64,000 nucleotides of DNA from Burkholderiaceae bacterium (GTDB taxonomy: Bacteria; Pseudomonadota; Gammaproteobacteria; Burkholderiales; Burkholderiaceae_C), in the NCBI GenBank assembly GCA_030123545.1, contig CP126124.1, positions 1,178,001-1,242,000 on the forward strand, in the 5' to 3' direction. The notes under the pieces were generated by a model. The model was not told the origin of the DNA. It was given only the letters and a program-made list of their open reading frames with translations, and searched no databases. How positions within the stretch are numbered: the first letter of the stretch is position 1; each line of letters begins with the position of its first letter. A program made the translations under genes and the position numbers. Below, piece by piece: positions 53,489-61,921 of this stretch.

Positions 53489-53830
53489 GCCGTTCGCGTT
53501 CCGGAGCAGCCGGGGCGCATTGAGGCCATTTTCGTCTGGCTTCAGACCCGTCAGGTCTCAATCTGCGCTGTTGCACCGGCACGGGGCAACTCTGGCGCAA
53601 ACAGCCATGATGGCTGGCGCGGCGTGCGGCAGTGTGGGCGTCGCAGGAGACGGCTTGTTCTCATGCGCTACAGCAAGCTTTTTAGACGGTTTTGTGCAAT
53701 GTACCGGATTCAAATCGTCTTGACACAAGATTTACGCTCTGACCAGTTTTTTTACGATTGGGGCCTGATGCGATGATGCTTGCGCGGTGATGTTTGTGGC
53801 GCTGCTCCTGTGTTTAAAGGGAGCTTCGCC
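53489..53830. other. 342-base intergenic region, likely promoter
   Basis: No gene is supported. It includes a stretch of lower GC with a consensus TTGACA at 53720-53725. No convincing -10 lies 16-18 bases downstream of it, so the promoter is tentative. It leads to the DUF2285 gene. Confidence 0.4.
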
Positions 53831-54637
53831 ATGACCGATCACCGCACCGCGCCTTGGTATCCGACGGCCGCGTACCTCTACGTGTTGCACCTCGATGCTC
53901 CTGCTCTGGCTTGGGAATACCTGCGCAGGAATCCCGACTACCGGCTCGACTGGCTGCGCCGTCATCGCAGATCGCAAGCGGCGCATCCAGCGGCGCAGCC
54001 CTGGGGCCTGCGCCTGCTGGAAGATCCAGCCCTGGATGCGCGTGACGCGCATCCGGCCTGGTTCCCCGACCATGAGGCCGTGGTGCATCTCTACGCCGAC
54101 GACGATCCACCGCCAGATGCCGGCGCCTTCGAGTTCTGGAATGTCCCCGGCCACAAGCACCTGATCCACGACGGCAAGCGCCTCGTGCTGACAGCGCACT
54201 GGCCTGGCTGCTGCGTGCGTCTCGCGCTCGGGCCGGGCCTGGAAGACGGCATGGCCTGCCTCTGCGCCATGCGGACCTGCGCCTCGCCATGCGCTCGCTA
54301 CCGCGCGCTGGCGGCCGGGCTGGATGCGTTGACCGCAGCGACTGCGGCCACGCCTGCGGCGGCGGCTCGCGGACGGCCCACGCCTGCTGCCTTGCAAGAA
54401 CTGCACACCCTGCAGGCGCTAGACGCGACCCTGGCGGGTGCGTCCTTGCGCGAAGCGGCCGAAGGGTTGTTCGGTGTGGACGCCGTGGCCGATTGGTATA
54501 GCGACGGTGGCCTGCGCTCCAGGGTGCGCCGTCTGGTGCAGCGCGGCGATGCGCTGATGCGCGGCGGCTACCGCCGCTTAGCACAGCTTGCGCCGCTTGA
54601 GAAGGGTCGTTCTGCATCCGGCGCAGATCGGCCCTGA
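53831..54637 (+). CDS. DUF6499/DUF2285 domain protein
   Basis: The 268-residue protein begins with the DUF6499 (transcriptional-regulator-like) part WYPTAAYLYVLHLDAPALAWEYLRRNPDYRLDW and continues with the DUF2285 region (HLYADDDPPPDAGAF, KRLVLTAHW, then LHTLQALDATLAGASLREAAEGLFG with DWYSDGGLRSRVRRLVQRGDALMRGGYRRL). Such proteins are constant in Tn4371-type ICEs and are thought to act in regulation. It lies 83 bases before the HTH gene. Confidence 0.85.
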   Translation: MTDHRTAPWYPTAAYLYVLHLDAPALAWEYLRRNPDYRLDWLRRHRRSQAAHPAAQPWGLRLLEDPALDARDAHPAWFPDHEAVVHLYADDDPPPDAGAFEFWNVPGHKHLIHDGKRLVLTAHWPGCCVRLALGPGLEDGMACLCAMRTCASPCARYRALAAGLDALTAATAATPAAAARGRPTPAALQELHTLQALDATLAGASLREAAEGLFGVDAVADWYSDGGLRSRVRRLVQRGDALMRGGYRRLAQLAPLEKGRSASGADRP

Positions 54638-54720
54638 GCAGGAAGGCCGCGTTTTCTGAGACTGCCTCCATCCGGTTGCGCTGTGCGGCCGGAGCTTTGC
54701 AACCGATGGAGGTTCTCGCC

Positions 54721-55002
54721 ATGCGTCCCGCTCCCTTGCGGCCTGCCGCCGCTGCCGTTGCCACGACGGCCCAACCCCAACGCTACCTGACCAACGACGA
54801 AGCCGCCGACTATCTGCGGCTGTCGCCGCGCACGCTGGAGAAGCAGCGCGTGCTGGGTGGTGGACCCAAGTTCCGCAAGTTCGGCCGCCGAGTCATGTAC
54901 GCCGTGGCCGACCTCGATGCCTGGGCCGCCGAGCGCAGCTTCGACAGCACGTCCGATCCCGAGTACGCCGAGCACCATGCGGCGGACAGCCGTGCGCGCT
55001 GA
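54721..55002 (+). CDS. AlpA/MerR-like HTH DNA-binding protein
   Basis: The 93-residue protein has a winged-helix motif (RYLTNDEAADYLRLSPRTLEKQRVLGGGPKFRKFGRRVMYAVADLDAWAAE, helix 17 family). GGAGG lies before the ATG at 54721. It sits directly before repA, as in related elements, and may control it or take part in excision. Confidence 0.85.
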   Translation: MRPAPLRPAAAAVATTAQPQRYLTNDEAADYLRLSPRTLEKQRVLGGGPKFRKFGRRVMYAVADLDAWAAERSFDSTSDPEYAEHHAADSRAR

Positions 55003-55028
55003 ACGCCGGCGCGCGGGTGGCCTTCGCC

Positions 55029-55886
55029 ATGTCCAGTCCTGCGCTGCCGTCCCGGCAGCGGCCCGTGCCGGAACGCGAACAGCTCGACCTGTTCCGCGCC
55101 CTGCCGGGCGACATGGCGCCGCGCGACAGCCAGGACCTGATGGCGTTTCCGTTCTTCTCGCTGGCCAAGTCGCGGCGCACGGCGCCGATCGACTTCCGCG
55201 CTGGCGACGTGACGATCCGCGTGGAAGGCACGGCCGAGCACGGCATCGCCACAATCTGGGACGCCGACGTGCTGATCTGGGCCGCCTCGCAGATCGTGGA
55301 AGCGCGCGACGCGGGCCTGCGTCCATCGCGGCTGATGCAGGTGCGCCCCTACGAGGTGCTGCGTTTCATCGGGCGCGGTACGTCGCTGCGCGACTACCAG
55401 CGCCTCAAGGCCGCACTGGATCGCCTGCAATCGACTACGGTGGCCACATCCATCCGGGAGACGAGCGGTCGGCGTCTGCACCGCTTCTCGTGGATCAACG
55501 AGTGGAAGGAAATGGCCGACGCCCGCGGCACGCCGCTGGGCATCGAACTGATCCTGCCAGACTGGTTCTATGCCGGCGTGCTCGACGCCGCCCTGGTGCT
55601 GACCATCGACCCAGCGTATTTCCGGCTCACGGGCGGCATCGAGCGCTGGCTGTACCGGCTGGTGAGGAAGCACGGCGGTCGGCAGCCGGGCGGCTGGCAG
55701 TTCGACTTCCAGCACCTGTACCGCAAATCGGGCAGCGTGGCGCGGTTCTACGACTTCGCGGCCGACTTGCGCGCGCTGGTGGCGCGGCAAGCCCTGCCGG
55801 GCTACCTGCTGGGCATCGAGCATGCCGCTGGCGTTGCCTCGCCGCTGCTGACCTTCCGGCCCGTGCCGCCCACGGCACGGGGATAA
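55029..55886 (+). CDS. repA: Replication initiator protein RepA
   Basis: The 285-residue protein belongs to the plasmid replication initiator A (RPA) family: DLMAFPFFSLAKSRRTAPIDF, ATIWDADVLIWAASQIVEARD, PYEVLRFIGRGTSLRDYQRLKAALDRLQSTTV, and the winged-helix C half ending GYLLGIEHAAG. The start is ATG 55029. Three iterons lie just behind it. It should allow the excised element to replicate for a time, which would aid stability and transfer. Confidence 0.87.
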   Translation: MSSPALPSRQRPVPEREQLDLFRALPGDMAPRDSQDLMAFPFFSLAKSRRTAPIDFRAGDVTIRVEGTAEHGIATIWDADVLIWAASQIVEARDAGLRPSRLMQVRPYEVLRFIGRGTSLRDYQRLKAALDRLQSTTVATSIRETSGRRLHRFSWINEWKEMADARGTPLGIELILPDWFYAGVLDAALVLTIDPAYFRLTGGIERWLYRLVRKHGGRQPGGWQFDFQHLYRKSGSVARFYDFAADLRALVARQALPGYLLGIEHAAGVASPLLTFRPVPPTARG

Positions 55887-55910
55887 GCGGTGCGTGGCCT
55901 GTGGACGGAC

Positions 55911-55974
55911 TCGTGCTATCAGGCAACACAGGTGTCGTGCTATCAGGCAACGAATCCTCGTGCTATCAGGCAAC
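55911..55974 (+). other. Three 17-bp iterons, candidate replication origin
   Basis: TCGTGCTATCAGGCAAC occurs exactly at 55911-55927, 55935-55951 and 55958-55974, with periods of 24 and 23 bases, about two helix turns. The array lies between repA and parA in a relatively AT-richer stretch, the usual place for an iteron-type oriV. Confidence 0.8.
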
Positions 55975-56139
55975 AAAATCGGCCGCAAAGCCAATGCTGG
56001 CGCGGGTTTCGGCCTCTCCTAACTTCCCTAACTCAAATGCTCTAACCGGTAGTAGAGGCGCCGCGCCCTGGTGGACAACCGCCAGGCAGCACGAAGCGCA
56101 GAGGAGAAAGACCGGCTTTCCAGCCAGGAGGGCCGCGCC

Positions 56140-56778
56140 ATGATCTTCGCGTTTCTCAACCAGAAAGGCGGTGTCGGCAAGACCACGCTCGCCACGCACA
56201 TCGCGGGCGAACTGGCGATGCGCGGCCTGCACGTCATCCTGCTGGATGCCGACCCGCAGGGTTCCTCGCTCGACTGGACGCAGCGCAGAAGCCAGCAAGG
56301 CTTGCCACGGCTGTTCAGCGCCGTGGGCCTTGCCCGCGAGACGCTGCATCAGGAAGCGCCGGAGCTGGCCCGCCGCGCCGATCACGTCATCATCGACGGC
56401 CCGCCGCGCATCGCCGCCCTGGCGCGCTCCGCGCTGCTGGCGGCCGAGCGCGTGCTGATCCCGGTGCAGCCCAGCCCCTACGACGTGTGGGCCAGCGCCG
56501 AGATGGTTTCGCTGATCCGCGAAGCGCAGGTGTTCCGGCCTGCGCTGCGCGCGGCCTTCGTCATCAACCGGCGCGTCAGCACCACCATCATCGGCAGGGA
56601 GGCGCGGCAGTCGCTGGCCGAACAGCCGCTGCCGGCGCTGCGCTCGGAGATCCACCAGCGCATCGTCTTCGCCGACAGCGTGGCCGCTGGCCGGCTCGCC
56701 CGCGAAACCGCGCCCGACAGCGCCGCCGCACGCGAGATCGCCGCGCTCACCGATGAACTGCTGCGGTGGCCGACATGA
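56140..56778 (+). CDS. parA: ParA-family partition ATPase
   Basis: The 212-residue protein has the deviant Walker A motif NQKGGVGKTTLA at residues 7-18, LLDADPQGSSLDW (A' motif), HVIIDGPPRI (Walker B) and IPVQPSPYDVWASAEMV. It is a short ParA without an N-terminal HTH, as on many plasmids. AGGAGG lies before the ATG at 56140. Its stop overlaps the next start (ATGA), so it is in the parA-to-traF operon. Confidence 0.92.
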   Translation: MIFAFLNQKGGVGKTTLATHIAGELAMRGLHVILLDADPQGSSLDWTQRRSQQGLPRLFSAVGLARETLHQEAPELARRADHVIIDGPPRIAALARSALLAAERVLIPVQPSPYDVWASAEMVSLIREAQVFRPALRAAFVINRRVSTTIIGREARQSLAEQPLPALRSEIHQRIVFADSVAAGRLARETAPDSAAAREIAALTDELLRWPT

Positions 56779-57038
56779 GCGGCCCACGCAGCAAGCGCGT
56801 CGGCATCGGCGCGCGTCCGCCCGCGAATCCGCACGCCGAGGCGTGGATTCGCCAGGGCGATGCCGATGCGCTCAACAAGGGCGACCTCTACACGGCCCGC
56901 CTGACGCTCGACATTACGCCCGCCATGCGGGCGCGCATCAAGGTGTCGGCCTTCACGCGAGGCGTGACCGTGGCCGAACTGCTGCGCGGCCTGCTGGAAC
57001 GGGAGTTTCCCGACAAGCGCCCGGAGAACCTGCCATGA
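56775..57038 (+). CDS. Ribbon-helix-helix-like partner of ParA
   Basis: The 87-residue protein has a basic, disordered start and a C-terminal strand-helix-helix (ARLTLDITPAMRARIKVSAFTRGVTVAELLRGLLEREF) like CopG/ParG DNA-binding proteins. It overlaps parA by 4 bases and DUF2840 by 4, so it is probably the centromere-binding partner of ParA. The family call is by pattern only. Confidence 0.72.
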   Translation: MSGPRSKRVGIGARPPANPHAEAWIRQGDADALNKGDLYTARLTLDITPAMRARIKVSAFTRGVTVAELLRGLLEREFPDKRPENLP

Positions 57039-57592
57039 ACGCATCCGCCTTGCCTGCCGCTCACGCGGCAACGGCTGCACCGGCTGCTGCGCCGCCGCCT
57101 TCGCTTTCGACGCTCGCCGGCCAGGCTGGCAGCGTGCCGCTGACTCGCGTATCGCTCGCCTACATCGAACCGCGCTTCAAGCTCTACCTGCGTTTCGGCG
57201 AACCGGCACGCACGCTGCGGCTCGACCGCTGGCGGCGCTGCGCGGTGTTCCTGCCGCGTGCAATGTTCTGCCGTGTGCGCTGGGAGGCAAACGACTACGG
57301 CACGATCCGCTGGCAGCTCATGGTGATGCAAGCCGCCACGCCGCTGGACGACATGCAGCGCATCCCCGGTGTGCGGCCGGGCGCACGCCTGCTGCTGCAC
57401 GCCGAAGGCGAAAACGCGGTGCGTGCCGTGCTGGAACGCATCGACGGCATCGACGCGCAGGGCATCGCCGCCATCGACGTGTCGCCCGCGTACTGGCGCA
57501 CGCTGGGCAACCGTCTGGCGGCTCGCCTGCCGCTGCCCGAATACACCGCCGAGCGGCATGCTGCCTGGCTGGCTGGAAGGGCGCTGCCATGA
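57035..57592 (+). CDS. DUF2840 protein
   Basis: The 185-residue protein has the DUF2840 pattern PLTRVSLAYIEPRFKLYLRFGEPARTLRLDRWRRCAVFLP, then FCRVRWEANDYGTIRW and GVRPGARLLLHAEGENAVRAVLERIDGID. It is always found between parA and traF in Tn4371-type ICEs; its function is unknown. It is coupled by ATGA overlaps on both sides. Confidence 0.88.
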   Translation: MNASALPAAHAATAAPAAAPPPSLSTLAGQAGSVPLTRVSLAYIEPRFKLYLRFGEPARTLRLDRWRRCAVFLPRAMFCRVRWEANDYGTIRWQLMVMQAATPLDDMQRIPGVRPGARLLLHAEGENAVRAVLERIDGIDAQGIAAIDVSPAYWRTLGNRLAARLPLPEYTAERHAAWLAGRALP

Positions 57593-58188
57593 CGACCCAA
57601 TCCAACACCACATGCACGCACGAAGCCGCGCCGCATCCTCGCTCGCGCCCGCGCGCTCGCATCGTGCTGGCGGGCTTCGCCGCCGTCGGCCTCGCTGCGC
57701 TGGCCTGGGCGGCTTTCGTGTCGCCGCTGCCGCGTCTGACCTACAACCCGTCCGACAGCGTAGCGGTCGGCTGGTATCGCATCGAACCGTTCGACCCGCA
57801 CACCGCCTCGCTGCCACGTCCGCTGTCCGTGGACAGCATCGTGCTGGTGCCGCTGCCCGACAGGGCCGCCATGCTGGCTGCGCAGCGCGGCTACCTGCCG
57901 ACCCGCGTTCCGCTGCTCAAACGTGTGGGCGCGGTCGCGCCGCAACACGTTTGCATCGTCGCCGGGCAGGTACGCATCGACGGCGTGCCTGCGGCCGCCG
58001 CGCTGCCTGCCGACCGGCTGGGCCGGCCGCTGCCATCCTTGCAGCTTTGCCGCCGCCTCGAACCGGGCGAGCTGTTCCTGTTGAGCGTGACCAATCCGGC
58101 GTCGTTCGACAGCCGCTATTTCGGGCCAGTCAGCGCGTCCGCCGTGATCGGCGTTGCGCATCCGGTGTGGCTGGAGACACGCCCATGA
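57589..58188 (+). CDS. traF: S26-family signal peptidase, TraF-like
   Basis: The 199-residue protein has one N-terminal membrane helix (about 24-43) and an S26 peptidase domain. The Ser is in TYNPSDSVAVGWYRI and the Lys in PLLKRVGAVAP. RVDGVP-like VRIDGVPAA and the final SFDSRYFGPVSASAVIGVAHPVW are typical. TraF of RP4 and relatives cuts and cyclises the pilin. Its overlap with DUF2840 puts it in the par-transfer operon. Confidence 0.88.
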   Translation: MTTQSNTTCTHEAAPHPRSRPRARIVLAGFAAVGLAALAWAAFVSPLPRLTYNPSDSVAVGWYRIEPFDPHTASLPRPLSVDSIVLVPLPDRAAMLAAQRGYLPTRVPLLKRVGAVAPQHVCIVAGQVRIDGVPAAAALPADRLGRPLPSLQLCRRLEPGELFLLSVTNPASFDSRYFGPVSASAVIGVAHPVWLETRP

Positions 58189-58624
58189 TGGCCGCCGATT
58201 CGCTGCGCTCCGGCGTGCCATCGGGCATGTCGTTCTCGCCGCTGCTGCCGTGTCGTCGCGCGTGTAGAGCGGGCGCATTCGCGCCGCGCCTCGCGCAACA
58301 TCCGGCGCAGCCGTCCAACGTGCAGGCGTCTTGCCTCGAACGTGCCTGGCCTGCGGCCATCGGCACGTTCGCCGGCGGGCTGGCTGCTGGGGCAGCAGCG
58401 CCGCCGGGCCGCCGAGGCCCGGAGCGGGAGCGAGGGGCAAATGCGGAAGGCAAGACAAAAGGGTGCGGCACCCAGCCGCCCACAAAGCCTGTCTGCACGT
58501 GGGGGTGGCGCGGCACGCAGCGGCTTCACCGCCGTGCCGCGCGGTGCGCGAGGCCCGCGCCAATGCAGGCCTGTCCGCGTGCTTCGCACGACCGGACACG
58601 CCAGAGCTTGCAGGAAGCGCGGCC
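58189..58624. other. 436-base region before the relaxase, candidate oriT
   Basis: The only long frame here (58185-58628) begins with an ATG that overlaps the traF stop but codes for low-complexity Ala/Arg/Pro sequence; I do not support it as a gene. Relaxase genes are often next to oriT. I could not find a clear nic consensus or a strong inverted repeat, so the oriT label is by position only. Confidence 0.35.
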
Positions 58625-60607
58625 ATGACCGACCGCAGCGACGATGATTTCCGCATCCGCCCCGGCGCCCCGAAGAACCGGGGCCAGGGCTTCGTCTCCA
58701 AGGTGCTCAAGCAGGCGGGCAAGGCCAGTGGCGGCAAGTCCTCGGTGCGCCGTACCGCAGCCGGCGGCGGCAGCGCACGCGCTGGCCAGCGGCCCGGCTC
58801 GCGCCTGGGGCGCGGGCATACGGCGGCACGCTTCGCAGGCGCGAAGCTGACGCCCATGTCGCGGCGCGTGACCATCAAGACGCTGCTGCTCAACCAGCGC
58901 CAAGCCAGCCCGCAATCGCTCGCCAAGCATTTGCGTTACATCGAACGCGACGGCGTCGGCCGCGATGGCGAGCCGGGCCGGGCTTACGGGCCGCAGGCCG
59001 ACGACGCCGACCTCGAAGCCTTCAAGGAACGCTGTGCCGACGACCGGCACCATTTCCGCTTCATCGTCTCGCCCGAGGACGGGGCCGAACTGGACGACCT
59101 GCGCACCTACACGCGGCATCTGATGAACCGCATGGAAGCTGACTTGGGCACGTGGCTGGATTGGGTGGCGGTGGATCACTGGAACACCGACAACCCCCAC
59201 ACGCATTTGATCGTGCGCGGGCGCGACGACACCGGCAAAGACCTCATCATCGCCGGCGACTACATCGCTGATGGATTCCGCCATCGTGCCGCTGAACTGG
59301 CGACCGAATGGCTGGGGCTGCGCACCGAACTGGAGATCCAGCAGACCTTGCAACGCGAGGTGGAGCAGGAGCGGTGGACGAGCCTGGATCGTACGCTGCA
59401 ACGCGAGGCCGGCGAAGACGGCCGGGTGCAGATCGAACGCTTCAACGAACCGAAGCTGCAACGCCAACGCCTGCTGCTGATCGGCCGCCTGCAACGCTTG
59501 CAGCGCCTGGGGCTGGCCGACGAGACGCAGCCGGGCACCTGGGCCGTCCATGCCGATGCCGAGAAGACCCTGCGCGCCCTGGGCGAGCGTGGCGACATCA
59601 TCCGCACCATGCAGGGTGCCATGCGCGGCGAGCCGCGCGAACTGGCGGTGTTCGAGCCGGGCGACGATGGCCGAACCATTCTCGGCCGCGTAGCCGCGAA
59701 GGGGCTGGCCGACGAGCTGCGCGACCGCGGCTATCTGGTCATCGACGGGGTGGACGGCAAGGCCCACTACGTCGTGCTCAACACCCGCGACGAGCTGGCG
59801 AACTATCCCACCGGCGCCGTGGTGGAGGTGAAGGGATCGGCCGACGTGCGCGCGGCCGACAAGAACATCGCCGTGCTGGCGAGCGATGGCCTGTACCGCA
59901 CCGACCACCACCTTGCTATCGCGCAGGGCCAGGCCGTACCGGGCCGCGATCCGCAGGAAGTCGTCGCGGCCCACGTCCGGCGCTTGGAAGCCCTGCGCCG
60001 GGCAGGCATCGTGGAGCGCGTGGCCGAAGGGCTATGGAAGGTGCCGGGCGACCTGCCCGATCAGGGCCGTCGCTACGACGCGCAGCGCCTGGGCGGCGTG
60101 GCCGTGGAGCTGAAATCGCACCTGCCCATCGAGCGGCAGGCCCGCGTGATCGGGGCCACCTGGCTTGACCAGCAGTTGATCGGCGGCGGCTCTGGCCTGG
60201 GCGACCTGGGCTTTGGCGGCGAGGCCAAGCAGGCAATGCAGCAGCGCACCGACTTCCTGGCCGAACAGGGGCTGGCCGAGCGGCGCGGCCAACGCGTCAT
60301 CCTGGCGCGCAATCTGCTGGCAATGCTGCGCAGCCGGGATGTAGCGCATGCCGCGAAGGACTTGGCCGCCGAAACTGGCCTGGAGCACCGGCCCGTGGCC
60401 GATGGCCAGCGCGTGGCGGGTATCTACCGCCGCAGCGTCATGCTGGCCAGCGGACGCTACGCCATGCTCGATGACGGCATGGGGTTCAGCCTGGTGCCAT
60501 GGAGGCCTGTCATCGAACAACGACTCGGTATGCCGATTTCTGCGCAGGTACATGACGGCCGCGTATCCTGGCAAATCCGACGGCAACAGGGCTTATCTGT
60601 TATCTGA
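58625..60607 (+). CDS. Relaxase with DUF3363 domain
   Basis: The 660-residue MobP/VirD2-like relaxase has a basic disordered start, KAHLRYIERD-like AKHLRYIERDG, HFRFIVSPEDGAELDDLRTYTRHLM, the metal-binding NPHTHLIVRG, and then the long DUF3363 part to the end (MGFSLVPWRPVIEQRLGMPI). It would nick oriT and lead the DNA into the recipient. The ATG at 58625 follows AGGAAG. The protein has the normal family C-terminus, so it is complete although the sequence changes just after it. Confidence 0.9.
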   Translation: MTDRSDDDFRIRPGAPKNRGQGFVSKVLKQAGKASGGKSSVRRTAAGGGSARAGQRPGSRLGRGHTAARFAGAKLTPMSRRVTIKTLLLNQRQASPQSLAKHLRYIERDGVGRDGEPGRAYGPQADDADLEAFKERCADDRHHFRFIVSPEDGAELDDLRTYTRHLMNRMEADLGTWLDWVAVDHWNTDNPHTHLIVRGRDDTGKDLIIAGDYIADGFRHRAAELATEWLGLRTELEIQQTLQREVEQERWTSLDRTLQREAGEDGRVQIERFNEPKLQRQRLLLIGRLQRLQRLGLADETQPGTWAVHADAEKTLRALGERGDIIRTMQGAMRGEPRELAVFEPGDDGRTILGRVAAKGLADELRDRGYLVIDGVDGKAHYVVLNTRDELANYPTGAVVEVKGSADVRAADKNIAVLASDGLYRTDHHLAIAQGQAVPGRDPQEVVAAHVRRLEALRRAGIVERVAEGLWKVPGDLPDQGRRYDAQRLGGVAVELKSHLPIERQARVIGATWLDQQLIGGGSGLGDLGFGGEAKQAMQQRTDFLAEQGLAERRGQRVILARNLLAMLRSRDVAHAAKDLAAETGLEHRPVADGQRVAGIYRRSVMLASGRYAMLDDGMGFSLVPWRPVIEQRLGMPISAQVHDGRVSWQIRRQQGLSVI

Positions 60608-60905
60608 AGCCAGCAGCATATCGAGCACCCACTGCAAGGATGCGTCTACAAGCGTTCTCGATGTTGACGACCGGAATGCGCCCGATGCCCATGCCGCGCA
60701 GCGCCACCTGTCCGGGGATCAGCACCTGGTCGGCCATGACACCAGCAGCGGCGTTGCCCATGTGGGCCGCCTGCAGTTGGGACGGGGTGATGCCTGCATT
60801 GGCAATGGCTTCGCCAATCGCCTCGGCGGCGAGCGATTTGAGACCGCAGTCAATGTGCTTGCCGAAACGGGTCATGCCCGTGCCAGCGACGAAGACGGGC
60901 TGCAT
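60600..60905 (-). pseudogene. Truncated SCP-x type thiolase gene
   Basis: The frame starts like a thiolase (PVFVAGTGMTRFGKH, SLAAEAIGEAIANAGI, AHMGNAAAG, VPVVNIENAC-like IPVVNIENAC) but after the active-site Cys the sequence leaves the family (RRILAVGARYAAGFR) and stops at 60600. The break is near 60648. About three quarters of the gene are gone. It is behind livM by 9 bases and overlaps the relaxase end by 8. Not functional. Confidence 0.82.
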
Positions 60906-60914
60906 GGAAAGCGT

Positions 60915-61919
60915 CTAAGACTGGGCGGATGAGGAATTTGCACGCCTGCGCCAGAGGCTGGTGATCCAGCCGCTCAAGCCATTTGGGGCCAGGAAGACCA
61001 TTGCGAGCAGTGCGAAGCCGAAAATCATCCACGGGGCGGATTGCGACACGCTCTCGGCCAGGTTGGGCGTAAGCACGATGAAAGCAGCCCCCAGGAAGGC
61101 GCCCCACAGGCTCCGCACCCCGCCCACGAAGCTGCCCACCAGCAGGGACACCGAGAGCAGGAAGGGAAAGTTCTCGGGCGCGACGAACTGGCCCGCCACC
61201 ACGCTCAGGGCACCGGCCAGGCCGGTGAACGCCGCGCTGAGGCCGAACATCTGCGTGCGCAGGGCGGTGATGTCGAGCCCGCCCGCCGCCGCCGCGAGCG
61301 GCTGGTCGCGCGAGGCGTCCACCAGGCGGCCGAACTGCGAGCCGAGAATCCGCCGCGCCAGCAGGAAGGCGCAGAGCGCGCAGGCCGCAACGCAGGCCAT
61401 GATGGCCCAGTCCGCCCGGTCGGCCAGCACCCCTGGGAACACAGGTTTTTCCAGGACGATCCCCGCCACGCCGCCGGTCAGCCACTCGATCTTTTTCCAC
61501 TTGAGCGCCTGCGGTGTCACGACCGCCACCGCGAAGGTGGACAGCGCCAGATAAAGCATGGGCAGCCGCAGCGCCGGGAAGCCGAAGAGGAAACCCGCCA
61601 CGAAGCACAACAGCGCCGCCACCGGCACGCCCACGTAGAACGGCCAGCCCAGGTGATGCGAGAGCACCGCCGCGGTATAGGCACCGATGGCGAAGAAGGC
61701 GCTGTGGCCGAGCGAGATCTGGCCCGTGTAGCCGGTGAGCAGGTTCAGGCCCATGATGGCGATGCCATAGATCAGCACCTGCGTCATCACGTACAACGGA
61801 TAACTTTGCCAACTAAAGGACCAGGCCAGCAGCGCGAGCCCGACCACCGAGGCCGTCCAGCGCAACCAGGTGGGCGATGCCGCCGGGCGGATGTTGAGTG
61901 GGGCGTTCATGGTATTCAT
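60915..61919 (-). CDS. livM: Branched-chain amino-acid-type ABC permease LivM
   Basis: The 334-residue permease has about eight to ten membrane helices and the LivM signature GLNLLTGYTGQISLGHSAFFAIGAY. The EAA-like loop is near RILGSQFGRLVDASRDQPLAA. The ATG at 61919 has GAGGG before it; a GTG at 61925 overlaps the livH stop as an alternative. With LivH, LivF and LivG it forms an importer for branched-chain amino acids or, near a thiolase, perhaps organic acids. No binding-protein gene is within the window. Confidence 0.88.
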   Translation of the reverse strand: MNTMNAPLNIRPAASPTWLRWTASVVGLALLAWSFSWQSYPLYVMTQVLIYGIAIMGLNLLTGYTGQISLGHSAFFAIGAYTAAVLSHHLGWPFYVGVPVAALLCFVAGFLFGFPALRLPMLYLALSTFAVAVVTPQALKWKKIEWLTGGVAGIVLEKPVFPGVLADRADWAIMACVAACALCAFLLARRILGSQFGRLVDASRDQPLAAAAGGLDITALRTQMFGLSAAFTGLAGALSVVAGQFVAPENFPFLLSVSLLVGSFVGGVRSLWGAFLGAAFIVLTPNLAESVSQSAPWMIFGFALLAMVFLAPNGLSGWITSLWRRRANSSSAQS

Positions 61920-61921
61920 GC

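Noticed and set aside
55911..55974. Three short repeats as a CRISPR array
   Set aside because: The spacing between units is only 6-7 bases and there are no cas genes; the location next to repA fits iterons.
58185..58628. 147-codon frame between traF and the relaxase gene
   Set aside because: Its start overlaps the traF stop, but the translation is low-complexity Ala/Arg/Pro without any recognisable motif and the base pattern looks non-coding.
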